Source: Heterobilharzia americana (lineage: Eukaryota > Platyhelminthes > Trematoda > Strigeidida > Schistosomatidae). Taken from it: a stretch of DNA of 64,000 nt. The notes under the pieces were generated by a model. That model did not search any database. It saw only the letters and a program-made list of their open reading frames with translations, and had not been told where the DNA came from. The stretch lies in NCBI GenBank assembly GCA_944470555.2, contig OX104134.1:70736678-70800677 (forward strand), in the 5' to 3' direction. Positions within the stretch are counted from its first letter, which is position 1; every line of letters begins with the position of its first letter. This document shows positions 31,101 through 39,300 of the stretch, piece by piece. The translations under genes and the position numbers were made by a program.

Positions 31101-34020
31101 TCCATATAATCCCAAACTTCTAAATGCCTTAAACATCCATTTTGGCAAAAATTCATGAGACGATGAAAGCATTCACAGTATCATGATATATGTGTAATGA
31201 TTTAAAGAAAGAATAAAACTTTAGTATGCTCTAGGAATTGGTTAAAAAGTGAGAATGAAATACCGTACATGACTTGACTTTATTTAATGACAGACTTCTA
31301 TGGCACTTGCTAAAACGATTTCATAGAATACGTGAAACTATAGAAAGCTAGACTAAGCAGAGGGTCGACATGTGATATGGAAAAATCTAGCAGGAGACTT
31401 TCGGATAAACTAGATAGCATTACTGTAAACGGGGTAATTTTTGGTCATCGTTTTATCGAAGTTTGGTTTTAGAAATCAGTTAAAAACTTGTAATCCATAT
31501 TCTTAGCACTTGGTTGAAATTTAGTTAAACTTATTGGATATTATCCAGCTAGTCTGCTAGGTCATCAATTAATGCTCACCAGTTTTTAAAGCTTATTCTA
31601 TTACATACACACTGAGGCTTAGTCAACAGTCGTTTGTACCTACATCGTTTAAACGTATGTGCAAAATGTTTAAGGTTACTAACTTGGCTGTAAACATCTA
31701 CAGAAGTCAGTCATGCATTTTCCAAACAATCATGTAATGCTTACTGCCAAATATAATGTTCTGGGTAATACTAAATTAATAAATATTTATTTACTTATTT
31801 TTGCATTTGCTTTTTCTGAGTAATCCTTACATTATATTTGGCTCTACTGGTCATGTGCTTGTAATAAGCTGCAAAACCAGGTTCTTTTAAAATAGCTTCT
31901 ACACGAAATAAAGGTGGGTTTCAAGAAATAAGCTACTGAATTTAATTTGTGCATCCTAACACTCGTAAAGAGATTTAGTAAGAGTTCATGGTTCATTTTT
32001 TTATTACTTAGCTGTTCGGCACATTTTGACTGGATCAAATCAACAAAACGTGAACTGAGTGCCTAAAATAGAAAGATGATGTACCGTTGATGTCCTCTTA
32101 AGTGAGCGCTAGTGATGGAATTTATTATCTAGTGACATTCTCCTACAACCAACCTTCGAGCTAAACAGGAAAACCTCTGTGAAGAAATAGTCCGATGATT
32201 CCAAAAATACTTACTAGAATACTTCATACTGAAAAGAAGATCCAAGCGTTTAAAATACAAGCTAGCCTGAATTGGTCTTTTAAAAGGGAAAGAATATGTT
32301 CATAAAATAAATGAGCAAGCTAGAAAACAGAAAAAGATACCGTTTAAAAAAAACTGGGCTTTCGACTAAAGCTGAACAATAAGTTAATACTTTACCTAGA
32401 CTAACTAAACAAACTAAGTGAAGATAACAAATCCAAGGCTTTTGACAATGGTTGCCCTCGAAATTCGACAATCAATTTTTAGTATCAGTCACTTATTTAA
32501 AAATCAGTTGTATTCTCTATCATTCAGCATTCACATATAATGACCAATTCGACTCAAACGTTTAACTAGATACTTCCGATGATAATTTTGCTCACACCGA
32601 GACCACATGCAGTGACTGAGTGTAGAATGGATTGATCATTTGATCAATGAAAATGAAAACTCAACTAGTGTTACGTTTTTGATAAGTATGAGAAAAACTA
32701 CTACAGAAGAAAACTAATTTTTATTTTTGAAAAATTTTGGATATAACTCATGCTACCAAAATCGTTATGCAAAATGGACCATTCTTATTAACACGTGTTT
32801 GAACCTACTATCTGGAGGTGAATGGGCAGGAGGTTCACAAGGCAATGTTTCGCTTTGATGAGACATTACTATTCTTTCGTTTCTTGGTTGTTTAGGAGCC
32901 GTTTCAAGTTGGCCGAATATTATTCTTGCAGTCCGACTGAGAACGGATCCGTAAATATTTCTGGCCTCACACTGAAACATTTGAGAGTCGGTCGATGTGT
33001 CGGGGTTATGAATAACTAAGGATCCAGCACTAATGGAAATGCGACCAGATGGTTCAGATGCCGCATCGATAAGTATGCGATGCAATATTGTCATCGTGCT
33101 TCCTGTGCTATTCGTCCACATATCAGTGCTAACGTAATACCACCTATAGGTTGGCTGAGGATTACCATTTGCTTCGCAGCGTAACTCTGCATATTTTTCG
33201 CTGCTCATTTGATGAACGTATCTAAAACAAAGCTGTTTTAAATATGTGAACCTTACAATACATCCTTGGGATGAATAATAAAACATGGGCCTCTTGCTAT
33301 TCGATACGGTGTATCACTCCCATAAGCCAATGATTTTGAAATAGAAAGAAGTTGGTTAGCGTTTGCAACAGGAGCTCGGCAAATATGGCCTCTTCTCACG
33401 CTTGGTGTGTCGAGGTACCAACCCCAGCGATTTCTGTCAGTTCCATAAACAAGGCGAGTGCGGTCCTTTGGAAACGAAGGACGTTCAGACGGTCTAGGTA
33501 TAATATCCAGCCATAAAGACATCAATTCTGACCGGACATTTTGATACATCACAGGATGGCCTTCCCACATAAATTCACCAAAAGAGTCGGGACGCATAAC
33601 ACCGGCTGTGTACCATCGCACACTATGTCAGTGAATACATCTTAAATAAATGATAGAACTTACGACCGGTTTACAGCAATATCATTCAGTCTGTTGGAAA
33701 TAAACTGATGCTCATTCAAACTATCAATACGCAACAATGATCCACCATGTGTCTGAAATCATATATGACTCACTTCAAAAATTACCTCACAGTTTTTTCT
33801 TGCAGACAAGTAGTCAGATTGGCTTTGCACAAAGAAGGAGTAGCAGTTGGCTTCAAAGCTGAACCAACCATCAGGACAATCTTTCAGGTAGTATAATATC
33901 AAAATATTTTACCTTACTTGTATCTAAATTTTCATCCTGGGGGCAACCATACCAAGGATTTGTCGTTCCTGATATTTTCGAATGGAAAAATAAAACCATG
34001 CAAAGCGTCCAGAGGAGCAT
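3777..34020 (-). CDS. Contactin-like cell-adhesion protein with N-terminal C-type lectin domain, 14 exons, 3' end off window
   Basis: Spliced minus-strand gene; the 14 exons listed separately total 3210 nt (1070 codons) and keep one reading phase throughout. Residues, in order: signal peptide about 1-18; C-type lectin domain about 36-179 (CPDGW start, GGSLLRID, WLDI, WGWYL, ICRAP end); Ig1 Cys233/302; Ig2 Cys346/405; Ig3 Cys463/513; Ig4 Cys557/636; Ig5 Cys680/742; Ig6 Cys784/848; the GPPGP linker; FN3-1 about 875-976; partial FN3-2 from 978. Lectin + six Ig + FN3 is the arrangement of invertebrate contactins, which in Drosophila act at septate junctions with neurexin IV and neuroglian; the role in this worm is inference. 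The remaining FN3 domains and GPI signal expected for the family lie left of the window or were missed. An in-frame TGA upstream makes the Met at 34020 the first possible start. Confidence 0.9.
4860..6480 (-). mobile_element. Penelope-like retroelement, decayed
   Basis: On the minus strand an RT core relic RYVDNTFV (normally YVDDT) lies at about 6142-6172. Downstream pieces at 5618-5821 precede a GIY-YIG-type endonuclease region at 5353-5604: IIHKINCKDCLQHYIDQS, then RISQRIHEHQ and HRFNWENKEVLQK, matching the usual C-P---Y-G-T-R-----R--EH pattern of Penelope-like proteins. Several stops break the frame. The left part (about 5040-5180) resembles 61390-61560, probably shared untranslated sequence. 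Both boundaries are estimates. It lies in intron 13 of the contactin-like gene, same strand. Confidence 0.72.
6720..10310 (+). mobile_element. CR1-clade non-LTR retrotransposon (Perere/SR-like), nearly full length, decayed
   Basis: Plus-strand protein fragments in broken frames, in the expected order: the endonuclease start near 7270-7420 (FN...LCSTS, CCICETHIQDQ), AGVGMAASPKAESALLEW and FAPTDCSLDEVKDEF at 7490-7690, VVTGNF near 7735-7755, the RT palm TLAMFLDLKAAFDF near 9020-9065, YAYDN (from YADD) near 9345, a C-terminal region around 9660-9945, and the conserved 3' tail with a GTGGCAGCTTGAAC-like motif near 10280. Length of about 3.6 kb fits the family. Many stops: dead. It occupies much of intron 13. 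Confidence 0.72.
10311..12252. other. Intron 13 remainder, no recognised feature
   Basis: AT-rich intronic DNA. No open frame with a recognisable domain, no clear repeat boundary and no tRNA-like box were seen. Short ORFs here look like chance. Confidence 0.4.
12253..12438 (-). CDS. Contactin-like gene, exon 13 (FN3-1 first half)
   Basis: Residues 874-936. VVVDSQVGVDRVNVSWAVG, then FPILYFQIEANAMYD and KWTVMASN are FN3 strands A-D. Phase 1 in and out; acceptor ATTTTAG, donor GTGAAT. Too short to show as an open frame; placed by splice phase and FN3 pattern. Confidence 0.82.
13000..13195 (+). repeat. SINE-like repeat with hammerhead-ribozyme-like domain, copy 1
   Basis: A B-box-like GGTCCTGAGTTTGACACC is followed at 13092-13133 by CTGCTGAGGA, a TCC/GGA stem II and ACGAAACAGCTGT, that is a degraded CUGAUGA box, stem II and intact GAAA of a hammerhead. 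The tail ends CTGTGATGAATACTACC. Related copies lie at 26610-26797 and 27008-27205. It sits in intron 12. Confidence 0.6.
14319..14535 (-). CDS. Contactin-like gene, exon 12 (Ig6 end, GPPGP linker)
   Basis: Residues 802-874. LKIVNIQFENSGNYTC (Cys848) and VAETPLNS close Ig6. The GPPGPCGG linker is the hallmark junction between the last Ig and first FN3 of contactins. Enters in phase 0, leaves in phase 1 at GTACGT. Confidence 0.87.
15448..15708 (-). CDS. Contactin-like gene, exon 11 (Ig5 end, Ig6 start)
   Basis: Residues 715-801. KNLLIVNLVESDAGQYTC (Cys742) and IAKNILGQAES close Ig5; STVLLPCRVQSSSYLDVNY (Cys784) and WYFE open Ig6. Phase 0 on both sides; acceptor TTTGCAG, donor GTCAGT. Confidence 0.87.
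15930..16290 (+). mobile_element. CR1-like 3' end, plus orientation
   Basis: Contains the degraded C-terminal coding end (AATCAATGGTTGCAGAG, compare AATCAGTGGTTGAGGAT at 49850-49867) and 3' untranslated sequence up to the TGCGGCAACTT motif. It is severely 5'-truncated and lies in intron 10, next to an inverted partner. Confidence 0.6.
16240..16510 (-). mobile_element. CR1-like 3' end, minus orientation
   Basis: Read on the minus strand: ATCGGTGGTTGGAAACTC, CTTGGTGACATGG, ACAATGGCGCAGAA, a long pyrimidine-rich 3' UTR, then GAGGCAACTTGAACCGATGC. Same family as the plus copy at 15930-16290, facing it tail to tail, with ends overlapping near 16240-16290. Confidence 0.62.
17164..17565 (-). other. 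Unrecognised 133-codon open frame inside intron 10
   Basis: An uninterrupted 402-bp frame on the same strand as the host gene, unusually long for this AT-rich intron. I recognise no domain. Parts such as QVSLSEIDIFTSLTLSTVNF and IRFRVVYQKLSNGCEIF are not obviously low complexity. Ig5 reads continuously without it, so it is not needed as an exon. It may be a relic of an unfamiliar element, or chance. Confidence 0.25.
18800..19123 (-). CDS. Contactin-like gene, exon 10 (Ig4 end, Ig5 start)
   Basis: Residues 607-714. SDSGMFTCLAWNSLG (Cys636) closes Ig4; APTFRKHPV, then AVMECQPEGAPEMTVEWLHDG (Cys680), opens Ig5. The in-phase acceptor CTTTAG adds about 20 residues between the Ig4 E strand and the DSG motif. 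A nearer acceptor (ATTGCAG) is out of phase with the main exon 9 donor. Donor GTATGT. Confidence 0.82.
19680..19856 (-). repeat. Sm-alpha-type SINE with hammerhead ribozyme domain
   Basis: On the minus strand: a tRNA-like A-box region (TGGCATAGTGGATAACGCC), a B box (GGTTCGAGTCTC), then GTACATCCAG, CTAACGAG, stem II GTCC/GGAC around AAAATA, and GAAATGCGCGTCCTGTATTC. This is the layout of the schistosome Sm-alpha retroposon, whose transcripts carry a hammerhead. Here stem II and GAAA are intact but the CUGAUGA box reads CUAACGA, so self-cleavage is probably lost. The tail reads TTCTGCTAGCCACAACC. Lies in intron 9. Confidence 0.75.
21211..21486 (-). CDS. Contactin-like gene, exon 9 (Ig4 start)
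   Basis: Residues 515-606. VEDSLGK continues Ig3; VVDIGTDVYLTCEASGIPNP (Cys557) and HEWYRND form the front of Ig4. Phase 0 on both sides; acceptor ATTGTAG, donor GTAAAT after CAGAAG. A second GTAAAT follows ACAG inside the exon and could act as an alternative donor in phase 1. Confidence 0.86.
22941..23036 (+). repeat. Solo Penelope-type terminal repeat relic
   Basis: TTCACCTATTCTCATGG, a diverged middle, then TTATCCTGAATAATCTATG match in order the right terminal repeat of the Penelope-like element at 62171-63576 (CACTTATTCTCATGG ... TTCTGAATAATCTATG). No coding part adjoins it. Confidence 0.5.
23549..23650 (-). CDS. Contactin-like gene, exon 8 (Ig3 end)
   Basis: Residues 481-514, 34 codons. 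LDGAPL, then RVIELPNVQPEDQGEYECN (Cys513), the E-F strands of contactin Ig3. Phase 0 on both sides; acceptor TATTTTAG, donor GTGAGT. The exon is short and isolated between introns of 5688 and 2062 bp. Confidence 0.85.
24221..24608. repeat. Left arm of long palindrome (388 bp)
   Basis: By eye this is a near-perfect inverted match to 24920-25112 plus 26294-26488 together. Differences concentrate at the outer end, with one base change near 24540. The spacer to the right arm is 24609-24919 (311 bp). No transposase-like frame was recognised in the spacer, so this is a fold-back type repeat of unknown family in intron 7. Confidence 0.85.
24920..26488. repeat. Right arm of long palindrome, split by an RTE insertion
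   Basis: Inner part 24920-25112 (193 bp) and outer part 26294-26488 (195 bp) together give 388 bp, the same length as the left arm. The interruption 25113-26277 is an RTE fragment with its target duplication. Further out, 26797-26860 resumes weaker complementarity to 24160-24220, after a SINE pair. Confidence 0.85.
25113..26277 (+). mobile_element. RTE-clade retrotransposon, 5'-truncated, copy B, with target-site duplication
   Basis: Begins within the RT palm: LYLNFTDFEKTFDSVDREV, then YGIPQIFINLIQQLHEDA at 25120-25260. It continues through LDFADDLCLVSH (25441-25500), TSFTYLGSVVLTKDGGS (about 25650-25710) and the C-terminal RWRWVGYVLRRPFGD region (about 26020-26060), and ends with ACAAATAATAATGATAA. 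It is flanked by identical 16-bp copies of TTATATATATTACAAT at 25097-25112 and 26278-26293. 5' truncation, a short AT-rich tail and the target duplication are standard for target-primed insertion. Frameshifts make it inactive. Confidence 0.92.
26489..26620 (-). repeat. Partial SINE, inverted tail
   Basis: On the minus strand it ends GGTTTTCAATGGTTTTCC, AACTGATGTGAGTCCGTGATG, matching the tail of the SINE at 13139-13193. It faces head to head with the plus copy at 26610-26797; boundaries between the two are approximate. Confidence 0.5.
26610..26797 (+). repeat. SINE-like repeat with hammerhead-like domain, copy 2
   Basis: GGTTCTGAGTTTGACCCCT (B-box-like), then GGGCTGCTAATGATTCC, TGTATTAGGATGAAAAG (core plus stem II plus GAAA, degraded) and the tail TTTTCCAACTGATTTAAATC, CATGATGAGTTCTGTC. 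Same order as copy 1 at 13000-13195. Confidence 0.55.
27008..27205 (+). repeat. SINE-like repeat with hammerhead-like domain, copy 3
   Basis: GGTCCTGAGTTCGATCACTGG (B-box-like), CGGTGAGGAGTCCCAACAC, TAAGACAAAACAGCCGTC, and the tail CCATGATGAATACCACC. Same family as 13000-13195. The GAAA box reads CAAAA, so it is likely inactive. Confidence 0.55.
27470..28300 (+). mobile_element. Penelope-like RT relic
   Basis: The RT motif-A region IVSFDVTSLYISV at 27819-27856 matches the V-S-F-D-V-T-S-L-F/Y-T-x-V/I-P pattern of Penelope-like reverse transcriptases. Degraded upstream pieces are FYYVKLNGTIYSPL near 27560 and HKPVFRIRPVMNF near 27645 (compare the FYGLPKIHK and LRPI blocks). Many stops. Boundaries are estimates; how far it continues towards 29000 is unclear. 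Confidence 0.6.
29339..29584 (-). CDS. Contactin-like gene, exon 7 (Ig2 end, Ig3 start)
   Basis: Residues 399-480. DSGTYVC (Cys405) closes Ig2. A linker, then RGQLVRLECFAAGY (Cys463) and YSWRR, opens Ig3. Enters and leaves in phase 0; acceptor TTGACAG, donor GTAGGT. Confidence 0.87.
30484..30607 (-). CDS. Contactin-like gene, exon 6 (Ig2 middle)
   Basis: Residues 358-398. It reads PAVYRLHEQNGELEP, then RRNVFISQAKG and GFSEVTVV, the central strands of Ig2 (the R-V-F-I-S-Q pattern of contactin Ig2). Acceptor TTTCAAG, donor GTGAGT, ends in phase 0. The exon is too short to stand out as an open frame; it was found from the gap between Ig2 halves and splice sites. Confidence 0.78.
32805..33221 (-). 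CDS. Contactin-like gene, exon 5 (Ig1, Ig2 start)
   Basis: Residues 218-357. Ig1 shows RCEANGNPQPTYRWYY (Cys233) and MFQCEARNIYG (Cys302); Ig2 begins with ETLPCEPPAHSPPD (Cys346). Enters in phase 2. The donor is uncertain: GTTCAA ending the exon at 32805, or GTTAAT ending it at 32793. Both keep the frame into exon 6, and they differ by four residues. Confidence 0.82.
33257..33622 (-). CDS. Contactin-like gene, exon 4 (lectin domain end, Ig1 start)
   Basis: Residues 97-217. It holds the long loop and end of the lectin fold (WYTAG, WLDI, WGWYL, GHICRAP with Cys177), a linker, and then the RGPCFIIHPKD segment that opens Ig1. The usual calcium-binding EPN/QPD and WND triplets of sugar-binding lectins are not evident, so sugar binding should not be assumed. 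Phase 2 in, phase 2 out; donor GTAAGG; the next intron is 35 bp. Confidence 0.88.
33664..33752 (-). CDS. Contactin-like gene, exon 3 (lectin domain)
   Basis: Residues 67-96. GGSLLRIDSLNEHQFI matches the GA-L--I-s--E--FI strand-helix of C-type lectin domains. Enters in phase 0 after a TTTCAG acceptor and leaves in phase 2 at GTAAGT. The next intron is 41 bp. Confidence 0.85.
33786..33880 (-). CDS. Contactin-like gene, exon 2 (lectin domain start)
   Basis: Residues 35-66. The segment CPDGWFSFEANCY followed by LSARKNCE is the classic opening of a C-type lectin fold (W, paired Cys, second Cys after a helix). Enters in phase 1 and ends in phase 0 at donor GTAATT. The next intron is 33 bp. Confidence 0.85.
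33918..34020 (-). CDS. Contactin-like gene, exon 1 (start codon, signal peptide)
   Basis: Encodes residues 1-34 plus one base (phase 1). It begins MLLWTLCMVLFF, a short hydrophobic segment, then ISGTTNPWYGCPQDENLDT. An in-frame TGA stop lies 27 bases upstream of the ATG, so no longer N-terminus is possible without another exon. The donor is GTAAGG. The following intron is 33881-33917, only 37 bp. Confidence 0.8.
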
Positions 34021-34640
34021 ATGAATGAAAATCTTGTTACAAGGTCAAGGATTCATATCCGCAACGGCCCTTTTGTAAAAGGGACAGAGCTATAGTTTAC
34101 ATTTTTCATACATTTAAACATGAGAGATATGTACAATGAAGAAACTGTCAAATTTAAAAAAAGTCTCGAAAAAGGAGTTGCTTTATACTGATACTTAACA
34201 TTACTTAATTGATTAGGAACGGTACACAAAGTGACTGATATAACTTCCACATCCAATATCCAATATCTTTTTAACAAGCTTGTGTAAACCATTTGGTTTC
34301 TTCTTGCGCGCTTCTTGGTCTTGCGGGACTGTTCCAAATCTTTGGTGGATTTCAATGCAGTAGATCCAGCAACTCGTCTGCTACAGCTTGCGTATGAGAA
34401 CAGGAGGTCAAGTGTTGGTAGGTTCGCCTTGAACTGCAGTACAGTTGGCTTCTTCAGATGTCGAGTTGCCAGACAGTTGTTTGGACCGGTCGTTGAAGAA
34501 AGTTAGGGCTAGTGAGGTGGAAACCTTGGCAAAAAATTCGTGTGAGTAGAGGGAAAAGAAAAGTGGACTAATGGAGTGATCTACTTACACCCAAGTTAGG
34601 CGAAAAGGAGTGCAAAGACATAAGGAACTTAGGTAGGTGA
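34021..34640. other. Upstream region of the contactin-like gene
   Basis: About 620 bp between the start codon and the nearest recognised retroelement. It should contain the 5' UTR and part of any promoter, but no TATA box, initiator or trans-splice acceptor could be assigned with confidence. Confidence 0.35.
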
Positions 34641-36010
34641 GGCTAACTCATGCCAAGTGGGAGCAATGGAAAGAGCCTAACGAGCTGCAGTAGAAAGGAA
34701 ACTGGCTGTAGAGGTAAAATAGCTGAAATAGCGTGACGACAATAGATTTCTTCGGCTTAGTTCGTATTCCAGCTACATGTGGGGAGATCATAGGCCTCTG
34801 ACTGTCTAGCCTTTTCTTGAAGCTTTCAACGGATGGGGCGAAGACTACTTCTGCTGATAATGCATTCCGGTGCCCGCAGGCTCGGAGGAATAAGAACTGT
34901 GAACGCACATGAGTTTTTGACCTCTGGTGGGCAATTCTCTTGGGGTTTCCACGAGGATCACCATAGTGGCCACCCGGTAGTTATCTTCTGCTCGGGTGAC
35001 TTGGGTTGTTCAATATTCTGTAAGCCATTATCAAGTTACCGCGTAACCTCCGGTAGCTATGAGAGTATAGGTCTAGGTCCTTCAGTCTATCCTCGTGTTG
35101 TTTTCATTGCATCCCAAGAACACCTATTATGGCTAACCTGTGAACTCTCTCCGGTAGGTTTGTGTCTCTTTTCGGTTATTGTGGAAAGAAGACATTATGG
35201 ACCTCCAAATGTGGTCGTATGTAAGTCTTGTAGAGCCTCAGAAAGAGCTCTGGGGTGAGGGAACCTAGTCGTGTGCGCACAAAGTGTAGTGCACAGTATC
35301 CTTTTGAAGTGTCACCGGGGAAATTGGAACTGGTGTCCGGTTTCTCCGTCGCCGGCAAACCTGGATCATTTTCCGCCGTAGCATGGGATAAACAAGGACC
35401 ACAAAGAGAGTAGGATACTTTCTGGGAATTGGGAGTGCCGAATCACTTGGACAGGTTAAATGTCAGTCCGTTATTCGTTACCCATTCCTCTAGCATTTTG
35501 AGGTCGATTCCGCCTCTCAAGCTACCTCCCTCCATAACTCGGCGTCATCAGCGTAGAGGTGAGTCAAAGAGCTGATATGCAGCGGAAGGTCAATCACGAA
35601 CAGTAGGAACAAGAGTGGTCCTGGGGTTGAACCACGTGAGGCACCGGACGGTGATGTTCCCCAAGGTGAGTGGACCCTGTTGTGCAGGACTCCGCACTGT
35701 CTAAGTAGTTCTGCAGCTACAATAGCACCCGGGCCCGGATACCTAACCCAGCTATTTTGTGTATTAGGATGGTGTGTAAGACAGGACCAAAGGCTTTGGT
35801 GAAGCCGAGAAAAATCGCAAGGGCAGGAATCTTGAGATGCCAGCATGCTGTCCAGTGATCATGGGCCGTCAGGAGGTTGGAGGCTCAGGACCTACCCTTT
35901 TGGAGGCCATGTTGAGAGTCAACGAGTACTTGCTTCGTGTTCAGGTATTCCCTGATGCTGCCGTCTATCACGCTTGCCATAACTTTTGATATTATGGATA
36001 GAAGTGCTAT
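34640..36010 (-). mobile_element. Jockey-like non-LTR retrotransposon RT relic, copy 1
   Basis: Minus-strand RT blocks in order: DSQHGLQKGRS and FLGFTKAFGPVLH near 35760-35940, then GPLLFLLFVIDLP and LTHLYADDAELWRE at 35517-35640 (intact YADD), SLTPELFLRLYKTYIRPHLE near 35190-35260, and the C-terminal end SVESFKKRLDSQR near 34800. Stops separate the blocks, so it is inactive. It lies just upstream of the host gene in the same orientation. Confidence 0.75.
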
Positions 36011-36354
36011 GGGTCTGATGTAAATAACTTGAAAGATTATTCGGCTTTGTGGATTTGAATTTCAACTACAATTGTCATTCTTCAGTAATTACTTCAGGAT
36101 AATGTAATGGCTAGATTGATGCAAAGAGTGGATTCACGACACTGTCGTTTAATAAGAAGGCACACAATGAAGTTTATTTGATGTTAGTATAGTTAATTCT
36201 TATACAGTATACATATCGGAAAACAATTACTACTTTGACGCTCAGGATAAAGGAAAATTATTCTAGGGAAGCTGATATGTACCACCAGTTAATCCGTAAT
36301 TTACAGAGGAAAACTTTGCTCAAGGCTAATACATCTTAACTAAAATACCAATCT

Positions 36355-39300
36355 CAAAATTACTGAAAGCAGATACCCACAGATTGCCACGAACTTCTGG
36401 AGCAAATTTGGAATGTGGTACCTATTACATCACATAATACAAAGTTATGCAGCCAAATGAAGGCCCACAATAAATGACCTACAAACTCACCAGAGCACAA
36501 AATGACACTGTTTATTCGGGCTGCCAGGGTATTCACTTTGAATACGTAGGCCTTGGTAACCTGAAACTGACCGACGAAATCAAAGTAGAACCTCACACAC
36601 AGGTGCGCCAGCAACAAGTTGGCACGTTCCAAAGTGGTACGCAAAGAATAGGTGGATAAAAGGAGCGATATCAAAGTAGATAGATTGGTGTGAGAGAAAA
36701 AGTGACCCGGAGATAAAGATTGGCGGGGATGTTCAGGCGTTAAAAGATGCCAAGGGGTTAATACATCTGTGTCACTGTGACCGGGTTCGGCCACGCCACC
36801 GAGAGTCTTCAAACACTGACTTCTGTCATCTTGAGGTTGCCCACAAGCCACATTATTTGAGTAAGGTTCAGAACCCTATCAACTAACTTGCTGGTATAGT
36901 CTATTATCCTTCGTCTGACCTCAACATTGCTCACATAGTGATTCTTCTAAACGATGACGTATGTGATCTAAACCCTGAGGTTGCTTCATGTTTTCTACCT
37001 TTAGTGACCAGGTCTCATTGCCAAAAAACGGGACCGGTCGAATGGCGGTGCAGCAACCCCGTCATTTGGTAGACACTCGAGTATCTCGCCAGTCAGTGCA
37101 ACAGACGACACGTGCCTGAAGATTATAAACAGGGCCAGCTGAGATATCGCAAGCGAAAATTCCCTTCAGGAAGCCGATACAACTCCCCGAGTAAGTGAAA
37201 TAGTTGACACATTCCGTCACTTCACTCTCATTAAACCTGGAGTGCCTGTAGCAGACCAGTTCCGGGGCATTATCCTATATTTGACGGATGAGAAGCCTAT
37301 GGTAGCCAAACACACTTAGATTTCCGCTCAATACGTTGAGAAGATCCTGCGTTTTGCCAGAGACTTCACCAAGAGGAACGGTGCCATCTGCATACTGTGA
37401 ATTGGCCAGATAGCCTCCAGGGAGTTGGTCAATGCCTATGAAATCAGACATACTTGAGGCCAACTCACTTGAAAACCCTCCATAAGCCCTAACACAGCTG
37501 CACGAGTTCTAGCAGGGAGTCTTGATAAGCATCATGTACATTCTCCAAGCTCTTCTCACAGGAGCCAGACGCCGGCACATTACTTCATGGCCGACTGGGT
37601 CAAACACTCTTTTCAAGTCAGGAAATGTGGCAAGTTCCGGCAGCTGGCCGGTAAGTATGCCTGTGCTTCAAAACAGGTCGTGGGGTTAATATGAGATGGA
37701 TACAGCCTCGTCCGGAACTGAAACCCGCCTGGTTTTCTAGAGTTTGTTATCCATGGGCTAGAGTTGGGGGTCAGGGGACTTTAGACCGTCTGATCATCGA
37801 CCGGGAATGAGCCAAGTTTGTGCTTTTTTGATTATCAAAGGATTTCTCTTCCTTCTCATAGGCTGGGATGATCAAATATGCGGACCAGTATGAAAGGACT
37901 ACATATGGCCCACATGCACTACCTGACACCTCCGTCACTCCTATCGGCGTCTTTCCACCTCCTTCCTTGAAAACCTCGGATGAAAAACCGCCAGGCCCTA
38001 CTGCTTAGCAGTGTTTTACGTTCAGTATGACCTCAACTTTAAGGGGAACTGGAGAGCCGATATCTGCTCCCCATTCAAATTCCGGCTGAATGTTGGACAA
38101 GTGAAGCTTTTTTGAGAGCTGGCTAGACTGTGCTTCAAAGTGTTCTACCTGAAAGTCTAGACGCCTGTCCTTTTAGGTCACCAGAGTTCCATCCTTTTTG
38201 GCAAAGGGCAGATACACAATTGTCCTCTCCTTGTCGGTATTCTTACCAACCCTAAGTACTTCATGGGTGTTACCCGGCGCAAAATCCCTCCTCGTCTATC
38301 TTATTTCCGTCACCCACATCTCCACACGATCATTATACAGACCCTTGTCCAACTTACGCTTAAGTTGCTCTCGCTCTTTGTTGTGATCACAGTTAAGTGT
38401 AATACGTATTTCTGCATCGGCCATTAAGAATGACGTCGCGGAAACCCACTGCTAATCCTTGGGTGCAGGTTATAAACCATATTTATTGCCGTTTCTGCAG
38501 GAAATATAACACCATGCCAGGCTTCTTCAGCAAGAGCACACGCTATCACTTTCACGCACTCCAAACAGAGCAGAAATCCACCACCATTCCCCCTGAGCTA
38601 CGATTTATAACAATGTGACTTTTCCCCTGTCATCGCAGGTTTGACGTCAGCGGACGCCATGTGCAACGATATTTCTCCTAACATATGAAGTTAGTGCTAG
38701 CCAGAAATAAGTAACCTTAGGAGCGAAATTGCGGCAGACGATCACCGCTGTCGCCTCCTTTGTATGGGATTCCGTTAACACCCCCGAGGTACCTATTTGA
38801 CTGGATCAGCCTCCCTAGTTCTGCATCAAGATCACCTGCAGGCATTGCTGCATCTGAACGCTTTTCCTTCTGTAGACAAGCTTATAGATTTTCATGGAGT
38901 TCACCCACTCCACCACCCAAACTGTAATCGGTGGGTAGTGGGGTGAGGATTAGAAACAGCCACCGGTCCATCCTACAGTCCTCACACAACAACATAGAGA
39001 CGACTGTTTGCTAGAATCCAGTCGAGATGGGCACTTTCTGCTCCAAAACTTAATGCCGTCCCTACACCAGCAAGTCCAAAAGAGCTCACCATTGCTTCTT
39101 CGCATACTCGTGGTGTGAATTTTGAAGATTCACCATCGTTGCGGGTTAAATCAATTTAACAGTCACACTCGGGCCCCTTTCTTATGCGTGTATGTCCATG
39201 GCTAGAGATCCCAGAGTTTCAGTCAGCGATGCCTGCTGTCCAATGATGCATGGTGTCCAGAAGTTGAAAGCTCGTACACGAAATTGACGGTGGGTGGGGC

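Noticed and set aside
34315..34506. 63-codon plus-strand frame near the host gene start, considered as a divergent gene
   Set aside because: Short, no domain, and the surrounding sequence shows no other exon-like segments.
34833..35258. 141-codon plus-strand frame
   Set aside because: It lies antisense to the Jockey-like RT relic and carries no domain of its own.
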